From Rostratula benghalensis (taxonomy: Eukaryota > Chordata > Aves > Charadriiformes > Rostratulidae): a DNA stretch of 64,000 nt. Under the pieces are notes generated by a model. That model had not been told where the DNA came from. It saw only the letters and a program-made list of their open reading frames with translations, and searched no databases. Made by a program: the position numbers and the translations under genes. The stretch lies in NCBI GenBank assembly GCA_013399305.1, contig VXAI01000082.1, positions 1,147,215-1,211,214 of the forward strand. The letters are read 5' to 3'. Within the stretch, counting starts at the first letter, position 1. Each line of letters starts with the position of its first letter. Below, piece by piece: positions 39,740-52,922 of the stretch.

Positions 39740-42500
39740 ATAATAATTTCTGAAATGTTAGGAAAAATGGCAGAGACAAAGTTCTTTGTCCTGAAGGAGA
39801 TTGCCATCTTGTGAAGTGACAGACGATACGGTACAGCCATGAATAACAAACGGTTTTACAAGGCAGCCTCGTATCTGTACGGATCTGAAAAACAAACAAC
39901 TTCTTCTCAATAAATTAATTCTGTGGATTATTGACTTCATGTTGCCTTTGAGAGGCTTTGTATTAGACATATTTTTCAACCAAGCACTATACTAAATAAT
40001 AATAGCACAAGGTTTTATTGCTTTGGTTAACACTGTGGGGTGTGTGTGAACATCTTTAGAACTGTGAAAAGGCTGGTATGTCTTGAAGTGCTTTTTATTC
40101 CATTAAACATTACAGGACAAGACTTTCAACAAGAGCGAGCTGAGATTTTTGAAATTTTTTTTTTTGATTAAGTGAGTATTTTTGGCATTAAGACCAGTTT
40201 TCTGTTGAGATGCCTAAGAGATGTGTCAAATGCACCTACATACTCAGGTACAATAATTGCTCCTAGTTATTTACGTGGAATTTGATGCTCAGCTACTTTT
40301 GACAGCTCTGCTGAATGCCTGCCAGTGCTGTTAGGCACTTCAATGTCCTCAAAAACCTGACTCACTTTTAGGACATGAGGCATCTGCTTAACTTCAACCA
40401 GATGATTTTTTCATACTTTTGGGCACAAACTGAATTACTTAGCTGGAAAGGGTACCTATGTTTTTAATTTCAGTTTTGTCATTGTTCTTAATTAAATATT
40501 TGTCTCAGTCCTGTGGGTCAAGTGGTAACATCCTTACATTTTGCTTTTTGCAAAATAACATCTTATTTTGACTATTAGCAAATTGAATTATGCAGTATGC
40601 TAAATAATGAACTAATTGTTGCAAAGGTTTTCAAAGGTGTTGAATGTTTCTTGGCTTCCTTTTATATGCAAGTGATGAGACTACAAGGCTCCTATCAGCA
40701 ACGGAATTAGCTCTTATCATAGTAGCATAAATGAGGAAAAAAACCCCAAAACTAGATAACTTGGCTTGGTATTTCCAAGATATTTGCAAGGTATTTCTGC
40801 CCAACTGCTTCAGAAGTTGAGCACACTACCTGGCAAAATTAAAGGAGCTAAAGATGTAAGAAAGTTTTCTGAATCAACGCAAAGTACTTGAAGAGGTGAT
40901 CATCAAACAAAAAGGCCACCTAAATGTAAGAATATGATAATTTTCCAAAAGCGCTTTGCTTATTCAGCTCATTTAAAATATCACTGAATTGAGATGAATT
41001 CTCTAAATATTTAATCAGAGGAAAGCTACAGGCTATTTAGAGGTTTCTGTGCCACTGACTAATGACTGAAAAACCTACTTATTAGGAATTAGGAAATCTG
41101 AATTCTTGTTATTCATTAGATTAATTCATAAAACATAATTTCTGCAACAGATGGCTTCCTTTCCTTCTCTGAGTCTAAGACATGGAAAGCACCAAAGCCC
41201 TGAACAGCAAATGTTAATGGTTACCAAGTAAATACATCATCTCTTCATAGGATTACGAATGTACAAACTTCCTAACACTTGATTCTGTTAGCTTCACTCT
41301 AATATTTGAAATAACTCTTATTTTTTCCCCAACATATTCCATGTTCTACACCTATGAAGTATAGACCTTTTATGCTCCCTGTATTTGGAGAGCTTAATCT
41401 AAAGTTTTCCAAAGCAGGTTCAAATTCTGTAAACGCCACATGGAAGGACTTATTTAAGACAATAATTATTGCTTTACAGTGTAGCCAAAACTATTCCTTT
41501 CAGTCTAATTGCAATTGTATTATAATAATTTATTTGTAGAATTTTATTCCTTTAGAGAATTTTTTAAAACTGAAAATCAAAGAAAAACATTACTCATTGT
41601 CACCGCTGCTGATATTTCTTTCATCGTTGTGCTTGGCTTATCTGTTCACTCCCTTTGTAGATAAAAATATCTTTTGAATAAACTGTGAGTTTTGGCTATG
41701 GAGGTATGGCTTGATTTGACCTTATTTATGTTTTTAAGTCTCTCCTTTCAACTGTCTGCCAGTAAATAGAAATTCACTTGGCCAAAGTTTATTTAGACCA
41801 GCTTTACTAAGTCAACAAAGTGCAAACCTGAAAAATCTGTTGCTATGAAGTCAATAGGAATCCATCTCCCTAAGCCTTTTTTTATTCCTGGCACCAGTGA
41901 TTTTTCCTGACTGATTCATTGGAAGGCACCGGTTTAACTAATTTGTCTTGCATAGGTATCTTTCCCATTCTATGTCCTCTCCACTGGTACAGAACAATCT
42001 TCCATTCAAAGGTCATTTCCTAGCCAGATCTGTCATAAAGCTATTATAATTAATTTGCACTTTAAGAGTTCCTTTCACTTTTTAAAAACTATGAGATACA
42101 TTCCTGATGTATGGATTATGTGTGACAGCCATCATATTCAAAGAAGATTGTTTATACTTACCACAAATGCCTTTGAAAAAGAGTGATATTTCAACCATAT
42201 CCCCACTCCATCTGCTTTACATAACTGTACTTAATATCATAGAAAAACATGGCAATCTGAATTTTCCACTATTCACTAGAATTTTTAAAGTCATTTTATC
42301 CGTGTTCAGGAATATTCAGAAACAGCATACAGAAATACAGAAAGCTTGTAAAACTCTATTAAATTCCATAGGTTTTGGGAGTAATTTCAATAGAAACCCA
42401 CTTTTAATCCTTATACGTAATTTCCTGCAAGTAATAATAGAAAAATAATTCCCAGATTACTGTGAACCTCATCAAATATATTTCAAAATCAGGTTTTTCA

Positions 42501-42800
<300 letters not shown>

Positions 42801-44739
42801 TCAAGCAAGCACATACAACCAGGATACTTCTGGATAAAAGAGTAATTCTCAATTTAATGATTTTATCAAGTCAAGATGATTTTATTTATAAACCACTTTT
42901 AGGACAATGGTATATATTGAAAATATGATTGAACTATATATTTTAATGGTACATCACACCAGTGTGAATGCTGGTTCTTCTGTATTACCTCTTTTTAGAA
43001 GCTTTATATATGACAACTGCTTATGATCTGCATAGCTGTCACCGTAACAGTTTGTGTTATTCATTTGGTGTCTCTTGTTGTCATTGTATTTGTATGATCT
43101 TGGGAAGAAAGTCTGATGAAATGAGCTTTGCACCTATGCTGGGTGTATTAGTCCAGCGGGACATAACATATTCATGGGAAATGGTCCAGTGTCTATAACT
43201 TGGCCAGAAACATCTATTCAAGCCCAGAAATGTCGGTGTATTCCCACAGGAAACAGAAGTATTGTGTGGGTGGTTTCTGTTCTCCTGAGCTACACAAAAC
43301 CCTGGTATTTGTTGGAATCTGTTCCAATGGATTTTTCTGGTGAGTCCTCCCCTGTTAGTGAAGGAGGAGTAGGCAGGTGCATGAGGCAGGCCAGCTGCAC
43401 TTGCATGGTCCCCAGCAGCAACCCCAAGGCACAAAACTACTTTTTCTGTGGCACAGAAAAAAGCAGGACTGCTCTGGGTGTCTGGTGCCCCTGTCATGCT
43501 GCCCATTCATTCCCGTTAACTTTTTGCATGCTTTGGCATGAGATGATGAACAGTGGAAAAGTGCTCAGGTGCCTCATCCTATGGCAATGCCACGATGCCA
43601 AGGTGAAGGGCAGAGCTGGGGCTGGGCTGGAGGCAGCAGGAGGGGGCAGCTCCAGCGCAGCGACAGCCGCATGGAGCAGGGTGCAGCCGCTTCAGCTGAA
43701 ATGCCTTCAGCTCAGCCCTGTTTCCATCAGAGTGTGTTACTTATCTCCTACAAGCACCACTGTCCCATGAAAATGGCCCTGTGTGTTGCTTGCTCTCATG
43801 TTGAACGGGCTCCTGGCTGACACCTAAATGGGTTATTGGCACATTTAAAAAAAAAAAAATCTAAAGTAATCTTTTCTTGCCTGGTTGCTGTAATATTACC
43901 AGCACCTTTCTCTTTTAGGAGGTTTCCTAACAACAGGGAAATTGCTAGCCATATTTCATGTAAGCACATGTAAGTGAAGTCTGGCTCTAAACTAAGACTA
44001 AGCACAATGGTAAGTGCACACTTTGTGTTAATGATTTGTTTAAAGGTATCAGGTCTCTAATCCCATTTGTAAGGTCTCCTGTAATTGAGTAGTTAATAAA
44101 GAATGGCCAGGTATCATCAGAGGACACAGAGCAATACTACAAAATTTTCTTTTTCCATTTTTTAAAAAAGCTATTATGAAACATGTATTTTGAAATATGG
44201 TTTTCATTTTTAAAATTATTGAATTTATTTTGGTCAAGTACAAGCAGCAGTAAAGCAAGAAAAAACCCTGAAAGACTTCAAATCTGACAAAATTCCAGGA
44301 AAGACAGAGAGATGACTGAAAGGAACTAAAAGTAACTTCTAGTGATGACTTTAACATAATCAATAGGTTACGGACTTTTGATAACACATTTTATCCATGT
44401 GTACTCTTAGTGTTCCCAACACATTGACTGAAGGCAACTGTACAAGAAAAATGAAGTTACACTTTTTGTATGGATGTTAAGAATAACACTGCTGCAACTC
44501 TGCAAATCAATTAAAGTTCTGCTTATGTTTCAATTAAATCAATGGATTATGCTTAAGTATCCTGTGAGGTAGGATTTATTGCTGTCTTTTACACCTGGGA
44601 AAACTGAAGTAGTGCCATTAATCGCTTGCTCAGAGCCAAAGAAACCTGGGACAAAAACAGGATCTGTCTTTGGAAATCTCAGACAAACCATCTTTCATAA
44701 ACTACTTTCTAGTTCATCTGTTATTTCTCTCTCTTTGTG

Positions 44740-44810
44740 TATAGACACATATATATTTCTTTATATATAAAGTATATATTTACTTATATAAGTAATAGGA
44801 AAATATAAAG
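44740..44810. repeat. AT-rich low-complexity stretch
   Basis: Almost all A and T, with overlapping short palindromes such as TTTATATATAAA and ACTTATATAAGT. It can form cruciforms but has no recognisable function. Confidence 0.8.
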
Positions 44811-47800
44811 TAATATACCACAAATACTTTTTACTCAAAGAACAGTTTAAAATAATGACATGATTCCACTACTTCATATTGAGAAACTGGTCACACATAG
44901 ATACCAACTTTCACAACTTAATTTCCCTTTTGTAATTGCTAAGGGGAAAAGAAAGCTCAGAATCCCTCACTGAGGTTCCAGTTTGTGGGGAAATACGCTA
45001 TTCACTTCATAATAAGAAGTTAAGATGTTGGATGTCAAGAATATCAGTGGTCTTAGTGCAGCGATTATGCCATAATGGAAAAACCCAGTAGATGCCTGGA
45101 TTTCCCACCATCCCTCTACTGGAGAACTCTCAGGCAACCTGCTACTCTTTCAGGTGCATTTAATATTTGCAGCACCAGCAAATTTGTCTGGGAGGCAAGT
45201 CCTCATCTGCCACTCACCAAGAGCAGGCTGTATTAAATTTTTATATTTATTGACATTTCATTACCATAATTGACTGCAGTTGGTTCTCTAGTAGGAGGCA
45301 CAGGGCTGCCTCCTAAGCAGGAGAATTGGTCCCTTGAGTAGGATTTGCAATTAAAAACAACGCAGAATGGATTTTTTTTTATTGTGTAAATATGATGAGT
45401 TGAATTTTCAGCTTTAACTAGAGAATACTGGGTGTGCAGAAGGCTTTTTTCAGGAGTGAGCAAAATTATGAGTCAGTGGAAAGACGACCCCCAAAGGTGT
45501 CAATCAGTTTATACAAAATCAACTGTGCATGAAAAAGTCTCTTTAATGTCTATTCTGAAAAAGTGGTCACATTAAGGAGTATGCTGTCCTGCTTGCTTGG
45601 TCCTGTATGCAGACATTGATATGAAAAAGTGTATTAGTTCTTTTACCTTCCAATTCATGATTAAAAGTGCTGGACCTTGAGCAACCTTAACTACATACAG
45701 AACTCATCATTTACTTTATATTGTACCATTAATTTAATTTGGTAAAAATCAAATCCATAACTAAAATAAATCATTCTTGCTTCCCAATTAATAGTATTAC
45801 ATTTCACAGTTGATTTTGATGTTGAAGATGGTATGTAGACTGGCATTTTTGAAAACAGAAGCTTCGGTGAAGCTCCCGCATTACCTAATGCAGAAGTAAA
45901 ATGTTTGGGCATAAAGTTATGGCTGCACAGACAAATGCCAGCGTGAATGCCACATGTACCAGTACACAGTGCTACCTTGCATGATTAATGCAGTAATGAT
46001 GAAGTAATGATAGAGGCTTAAATGGGTTAGCTTGTTACCCAAGCAGCACAGACAGAACAACACTGGATAATTTACATTGCTGCCTGTTCTTGCCATCGTC
46101 CTGGTGCTTAAGCCAGCACATTTAAGGTTGGTATGGACAATGTATGTTAAACTACAGGTGCTGTAGTATAGCATTTGCTAACTGCAGTGCTTAAATCTAA
46201 AATTAGATACTTAAAGCCTCTGTTCTACTGCCACCACACTTTGTGCTTAAAGTCCTCACAGCTCCATCTTCCACCAGCCCTTTGGGTGCCAAATTGCCTC
46301 TAGGCACAGCTAGAACTGCCCGAGTCTTGTCAGTGGTAACTGACTGGGCATCCAGCTCATGCTACAGCTCTTTTTAGATTTATGGGCTACATGGCTTTCA
46401 TCTACCTAAGGCATCAAAAGTACCAAAGGTGGGATTTGGTAGCAGGCCAGTAGCTGGAGCAACCAAGAGATGGGGAATCTGGGGTCAAATCTCCGGTCCG
46501 AAGCATGCGTGAAATAAGTAAGGCTATCGTCTGGCAATTGGGGTGTATTTCTGGAAGTGAGAAACCTCAAGTTTCTTCAGGTAAATCTGGCACATCTTGT
46601 GGATGCCTTCTGATTGTGAGTATTGGGTAGAAAGAGGGGGAGCTTTGGCATAGTTTGGAGAGGAAGGATTTGCTAGGAATGGAAAACATATGTCCCTTGG
46701 ACGGCAGCATCCTTATCATCCCTCTCTCAAGGCTACTTCTTACAGTTACCACAGGATTCACTGCTGGCTTTCCCTGCTCCCTGCAAGGCTGGACATATGA
46801 AGGTGCAGGCTCTACAAGAGGGCGGGGTAGTATAGAGGCACTAGCAGCAAAGGAAAAGAAATAGAAAATCTGATAGTATTAATAAGAAGGCCATAACTTA
46901 AATGTGACTGCAGAAAGACACAGCAATATTGTGCCTTTTTAATCTTTTCTTGATACAGTTGAGAGTGACTTAAATGTCCAAATCCCTATAATTTCAGTGC
47001 AAGCAATGTTTATGAACATTAAACCAATGTATCATAGTAATGTACATGGATTTCAGCAGCATTTAGATACTATGCTATCGCATAATTTCTCACCTGGTAA
47101 ACAGATTAAGTAAGAGAGATGGAAGTGACTAATTCTGCAGGTTTTTTTCTCACATGAAGGTCTCGTTTAACACAGTGAGATATTGTTTGAGGTAGAACAA
47201 AAGACAAACGTTTTTTACAACATGAAACTATACCCTGGGCTAAATAAATGCTGAGGCTGAAGGCCAGAAATGCAGGGAGCACTTGTGCTTCTTTGTTTTG
47301 CAAATGATTTATCATGGTAATGAATAATTCTTGAAGCCAGTTCCCTGGTTTCACTGGGCTCAGGCAGAAACTTGCTGGTGGAGTCAGGTGATGGCCTCTG
47401 GTATCAACTCTTTACACCTACAAAATGGAGCCTGACATTTAATGGTGGAATCTGGTGGAATCGAAAATAAAATTTTGTTTGATTTCTAGGATATGATAGT
47501 GGGGCCATATGGCACATGGAAATGTTGTGTGGAACTGTACCATCCCTTTTCAGTGCTTCAGCAAGCTTAGAATAATTTCCAGAATATAGGATTAGAGTGA
47601 TTTTACTTGTCAATGGCTGTTACCAGGTACCGTCTATCACTGAATGCCATTCCTTTCAGCCAGAACAGGAATTGTGCAAGTAAAGAATAAAGCCCCTTCT
47701 GTTGCTGTACACAGTACCTGTACAATGAACAAAGGTTCTAGCAGACTAAGGTAGTTCAAATTAGTGAAAGATTGATTTTGTATTTAGTTTAGTAAATTAG

Positions 47801-50800
47801 ATCAGTGTGTGTCTGGGGCGCAAAGGCAAAGGAGGCAGTTGGTGCCCGGGTGCAGCAGAGGGACTGTCCAGTTCCTCCCTGCTCTGCTCCCTGCAGCCCT
47901 GGCCTGCACAGCTGGTGCTGCTGCTGATGGGGGGGTTGCTCCCCCAGCACTCCCTCTTCGGCTACAAACTGCACTAAAAGCCTGGTGAGTGGCCCACAGT
48001 GCCCTGCCCTGGGTTTCGAAGTCCTGACCCTGTGAGTTGGCTCTAATAACGTATGGATGTGTGGGTGGATGAGACTTTCTCTCAGAAGGATGCATTCAGC
48101 ATGGTATATAGCAAGCAAGTTGATTTACTATCACAACATAATTACTCTTCTGCTGTTTCCTGAGGCATATATTTCAGTGATAATGGTTATTAAACTAATT
48201 TTGAGCTTTTTATATAATTAATACTTTCATTAAGAGCATTTAAAGCAGTATTTATGTTACATTACTAAGCAAATGAACATTAAAAAGTGCTTTCTAGAGG
48301 TGCTTATGTACAAAAGTTGAGGAGGGCTCAGCATGGACAAAACCAGCAGATATGCTTATATCAGGTCTGGATATATTAATTAAAATTATGATGACTTATA
48401 CAGCCTAAGATGCTTGTCATTTTAACATGATACACAATAATGGAAGATAATGAATTAAGTTGCCAGTGGACCTTTCCCCTAGGATAATCTTATTGTGCTT
48501 GCTAATTAGTTATAATATGCAAATAGTAACACTCCAAACTACTGCATTTGCTTTGTTTAACTTAGTTTCATAAAAACTAGTACATCAAGACTGGAAAAGT
48601 TCTATGCCCTGTAGTTGATCACATGCACAGTCATTAATAGTAGATATGGTTATGTTATAAAACACACAATGATGAAAGTATCGTTAAATTTCATGGAGAT
48701 AGCCATTTTAATCAGAACCTTTCAATTTTCCACTCTAGTAATGGTGACTATTGGCTTCTTCAAATTATTAGTATGAAGACGTTAAAGCAATTTGTAGAAC
48801 GTAGCTCACGTAGAGTAAAATAGAACTCATTTCTTTACCAAAGTGCTGCAATGTTTTTCATATAGAGATGCAATGATATGGGATCAGTGCTGAGTTTGAA
48901 TGTCCATAAAATTCATTGGAAGACAGACCATCACTGGCAAATTTTTATGAATGCTTAGGTCATGTCACAAGGGCTGTGCTAACTCAGACTCTTTCTTCGG
49001 GAGCTTTTATCCATGTGAGTTCATTTCCCCTTATTGCCCTCTTAATTTACACAAATTTCTACTCTACTATTTTAAATCCTTTCTCATCAATGGAAGAGTG
49101 GATGTGCTCACTTTAAATCCTATTAGTATTGCTAGTGCAACAGGCAGTTGGGACAGCCTGACGTGGTGCTTTCTTCCTTGAGTTGGGTCTCTGAACAACT
49201 TGTCCCTTGTGTTGGGTAAGCTTAAAATAAAATATGGGACTTTACATGAGTTTATATGGAGAAATTAGTTCACTATTATGGGACTTGTATGGTGGACTAG
49301 AAGCCTTGAAGAAATGCTGCCAGACTCCAGGCAAATAGCTTTTGTTTTCTTTATGGGAGCAATTTATACAAAACACAAAAGAAATGTGTTTCCTATGAAC
49401 ACATCAGAGTTAACATGTGGGAAATAGAACAATTCTGGCATGCAAAGATTCATGTTTGGTTCCCTCTCTGTGACTTTTTACTGGAACTGGAATTTTAGAC
49501 TTAGAACCATAGTGGTACGATGGTTTCATAGCAACATAGCAAAGCAAATGTAAATTGGGATCAGTTTGTTCACAGGTGTGTCCGTAGCTACTTGGAAGGC
49601 TCAAAAAGTTTAATGAATATTTGGACAAACCTGAATCAGGCGCTTGAATGATTATAACTGACTTTTGGTGTGTTTTACCTAGTTTAACTGAGAACATCTA
49701 ATTCAGCCCCAAAAAGCAACTAGCATACTATCTTCATAAGGTGTGAAGCTTTAGAAACTAGCAAAACCTTGTTTTCTTTACCTTTAGGCAGAAACCATGA
49801 GAGTGCGCAACTGTGTAAGCCTGGATACAAGAGAACAAATACTACATGGAGCAGCAAAATAATGACTGCTTGACCTCATTTATATCCACCTTGAATCAAA
49901 TCCTGTGTGTGTCTGCCTATGTAAGGACTTTTAGATTTGGTCCCCAAATGACAATACCTCTTTTCTGCCAACTACAACTAGGAAGCCTGCAATCGCACTG
50001 ACTGCAATCACAAATCGAAGAGAAAACAAACAAACAATATTGCTCGTTCCCAAGAACATAAAAAGTACAGCTTTCAATTAGATATCCATTATCTTTCTAT
50101 AACCTATGACGAGTCTACATATTTTCAGTGGTTTCTTAGGATATACAAAAAAGCCTGTTTCCTTATCTACTTTTTCTTGCCAGCTCCTTTTCCTCCTTCA
50201 GAGACACTCCTTCCTCTAACACTCATGTACATTGGGTGATCTTTCCTTGTGAAACAGTCATCTGTAGCCCACAGTTAGAAAGTTCAGCTGCCTCTTAAGA
50301 ACCTTTTCAGCGGCGAGGTGATCTTTCCTGAACATGCAAGCCTGTTCCCTAGGATTCTACAACAGCCTCAGCAGATACACTGGGATAGTAGAAGCCTTCT
50401 TTGCCAAGGGGTAAATCTAACAGAGTTGCCACAGAAAATTCCTCAGGCTAGGAATCACCACCTTTCGATAAGGTGCAGCTGAAAGATTTACACAGTATTC
50501 CATCTAGGGAAATTTTGGTCTAAATTGAACTTAAAATTTTAATTTGCTTCAAAACACAGCACTGTTAAGATCTTGGTTGTCTCTTCTCTGGAGCTATGTT
50601 TTAGAAAAAAAATCCAGGTGGAAAGATGTATTTATGCATTGACTTTAACTAAATCAGTAGTTTCAACAATCTCACAAAAATTCGAGATTTAGGCATGTTT
50701 TTGGTCTGCATCTTTAATCTGAAAGGCTTTGACCAAACTCAGCAGAGGGAAGATTTGGCAACGAGTAGAGTGTAGGTATAAACAAGATAAGCAGCTTGTA

Positions 50801-51370
50801 TGTGGGCAGCTGAGGCTACAGTTCACGTGTTGTGTGTTGACTGCTGCATGAAAATGCAGGAACATGAAATATTCTGTCCAGAGCTTTAGTATTTACCTGT
50901 GTGTGCTGGATCTTGGAAGCTAGCAGTGTACTGATGATGCAGAAGATACAAAAGGAAAGTGTTCAAGCTGGAGGAATTAAAGTTCTATAATAAGAAATGG
51001 TCTGTTAAAATTGCATGCTACATGGCAAGCCTACAAAAGTCAGTGTGCTGAGAGCATATCGGCAATGATTTACAATTAACCACCACATTGCAAATCACTC
51101 CTTAGCTGTTTTCTATTATGAAATTTGGAGAGTTGTAAAATGCATTTGTGCTACTTTATTTCCTTTTGAAATGGTAATTGCTACTGCTGAGGGGCAGTAC
51201 TTAGTGCAGAAAATGAAGTGTGCAGCATAGGGAGGAACTTGTTTCTGAGGAACTGCTGAGGAATTGTAATGATCTGAAAAAAGTGCTTTCTTGAAACACA
51301 TGCACACAAAAGAGCTTCATTTATGAAACTCCAATCAAATAAATAACAGAATAAAATAAAACACCATCTT

Positions 51371-51384
51371 TGTGTGTGTGTGTG
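51371..51384 (+). repeat. (TG)7 microsatellite
   Basis: Seven TG units in the penultimate NR5A2 intron. Confidence 0.95.
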
Positions 51385-52444
51385 CAAGGGCCAATGCTTA
51401 CTACTTTGTTGCTGACTGCACTTTTTCCCTATCAAAGTGGGAACATGCTGGATTGACACCAGGTAACACTCATAAACCAATGGCTTGAGGGAAATGCAGA
51501 TGTATGGAAATGTGATAAGAATGCCCTAAGGTAATGGGGTTTGAGCCAATGCGTTTGAAAATTATCAAGTGTTCTTCTAACTACTCGCCCATTTTAGATA
51601 CCTTGTATAGAACTGACAGTGGTACGGCCCTGGGGAGCTGGATGAAGCTTGACTTTTGTGTCTGACCAACAGAGATGGTGCAGCCTAAGTGGAGAAAGCA
51701 GGTATGTTCTAATTAAGTGGTGATAAATCCCCCCTTAGAGCTTCCGCCTTGATTGTGATTCTAAAAAGGACTGTGTTTGAGTAGCTTTTATGGAGGGATA
51801 TATTAAGGAAAGCAAGGAGTGAGGCTTCTGAGGTCTTAAATTTGCTAACTTTTGACAATAATCATGGTCTCTCAGGTAACAATGTAGGCTACCTAGCTCA
51901 GGTCCTCAGTTTAAAGTTAATATCTTTGAAAGCCAGATGATTGACTGTAATTTTGCTCATAGTGCTTTGCTGGTAGCAGTAAATAAAAAACATCTACAGC
52001 ACTTTTCATCAGAAGTGTCAGAGTGCTTTCCACACTGTAATCAATTAATTTTTATGAGATGGTGGCTATGGTTATTTACCTTTCTCTCTGGAGGAACTGA
52101 AAGGATCAGGGCAGCAACCAGAAAGTACACAGTGTTCAGTGCAATAGCAAAGATTCATAATGCCTGGGTCTAGAAATGTGGCTTTCCAGAATTATTTTAC
52201 AGTTAATATGGTGGTGACAGAGTCTTAATTGTCCTTTCATAAATATATTTGAACCGGTGTTGGGTCTTAGAATGACAACAGACTGTGTTGCTGCTGCCAA
52301 AATGGTCCATCTTGACACTTGGGGAAAGAAGTAGTTGTATCAGATCACCTTGGCTAAACGAGTAAGTCACAACTGTGCTACCATGCAAAAAAAGGAGTGT
52401 ACAGCAACTGAAGCCAGTGGCAGTCCAGAGTAAGTAATTTAGAA

Positions 52445-52922
52445 GCACTGTCCAGGCATGTAGGGATGATGTTAAAAAAGCCAGTGTTCAACTAGAGTTC
52501 AGGCTTGCAAGGGTCATCAAACTGCTAGTTAGGGGATGAGCAAGCAAAATGTGAGAGAGCTGCTGGGTTCAGCTGCTGAGTTAGTGGCAGCAAACACAGA
52601 TCAGGCTGAGGTAGTCAGTGCTGCAGCCTTTACTAACAAGGTCTCCCAGGCTCTGTGCTTTGCAGCAGGGCTCAAGGAGGCAGAAAGTGACCACCATTGG
52701 GTATAGATTGGAAAATGAGATTTAGACCAGAACTAAGGAAAAACTTTCTCCCCGTGAAGATGGTCAGGCAGCAGCGCTACCTGTGCCAGGAGGTTGTACA
52801 GTTTCCATCCTTTGGGATCTTTCAAAGCCCAATTTGACAAAGCCCCGATAAACCTGGTTTCAGCAGGGGGTTGGATTAAAGGCTCCTTGAAATCCCTTCC
52901 AGCTTGGATTATTCTGTGATTT
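52445..52922 (+). mobile_element. CR1 LINE copy with internal deletion (ORF2 fragment joined to 3' end)
   Basis: From about 52445 to 52695 the sequence resembles the CR1 ORF2 stretch between the endonuclease and reverse transcriptase parts, including GAGAGAGCTGCTGGGTTCAG and, further on, GCTGAGGTAGTCAGTGC followed by TTTACTAACAAGGTCTCCCAGG. It then jumps to the 3' UTR-like part (AAAAACTTTCTCCCC, GATGGTCAGGCAG, TTGGATTA, CTTGAAATCCCTTCCAGCTT) and ends at a single ATTCTGTGAT tail unit at 52911-52920. The reverse transcriptase region between the two parts is missing. It lies antisense to NR5A2 in the intron, 1.8 kb from the third-last exon, and is old and noncoding. Confidence 0.8.

Noticed and set aside
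42107..42448. 113-codon plus-strand frame near the penultimate exon
   Set aside because: It is AT-rich and Ile/Leu/Lys-rich by composition and lies in intron antisense to NR5A2; no similarity recognised.
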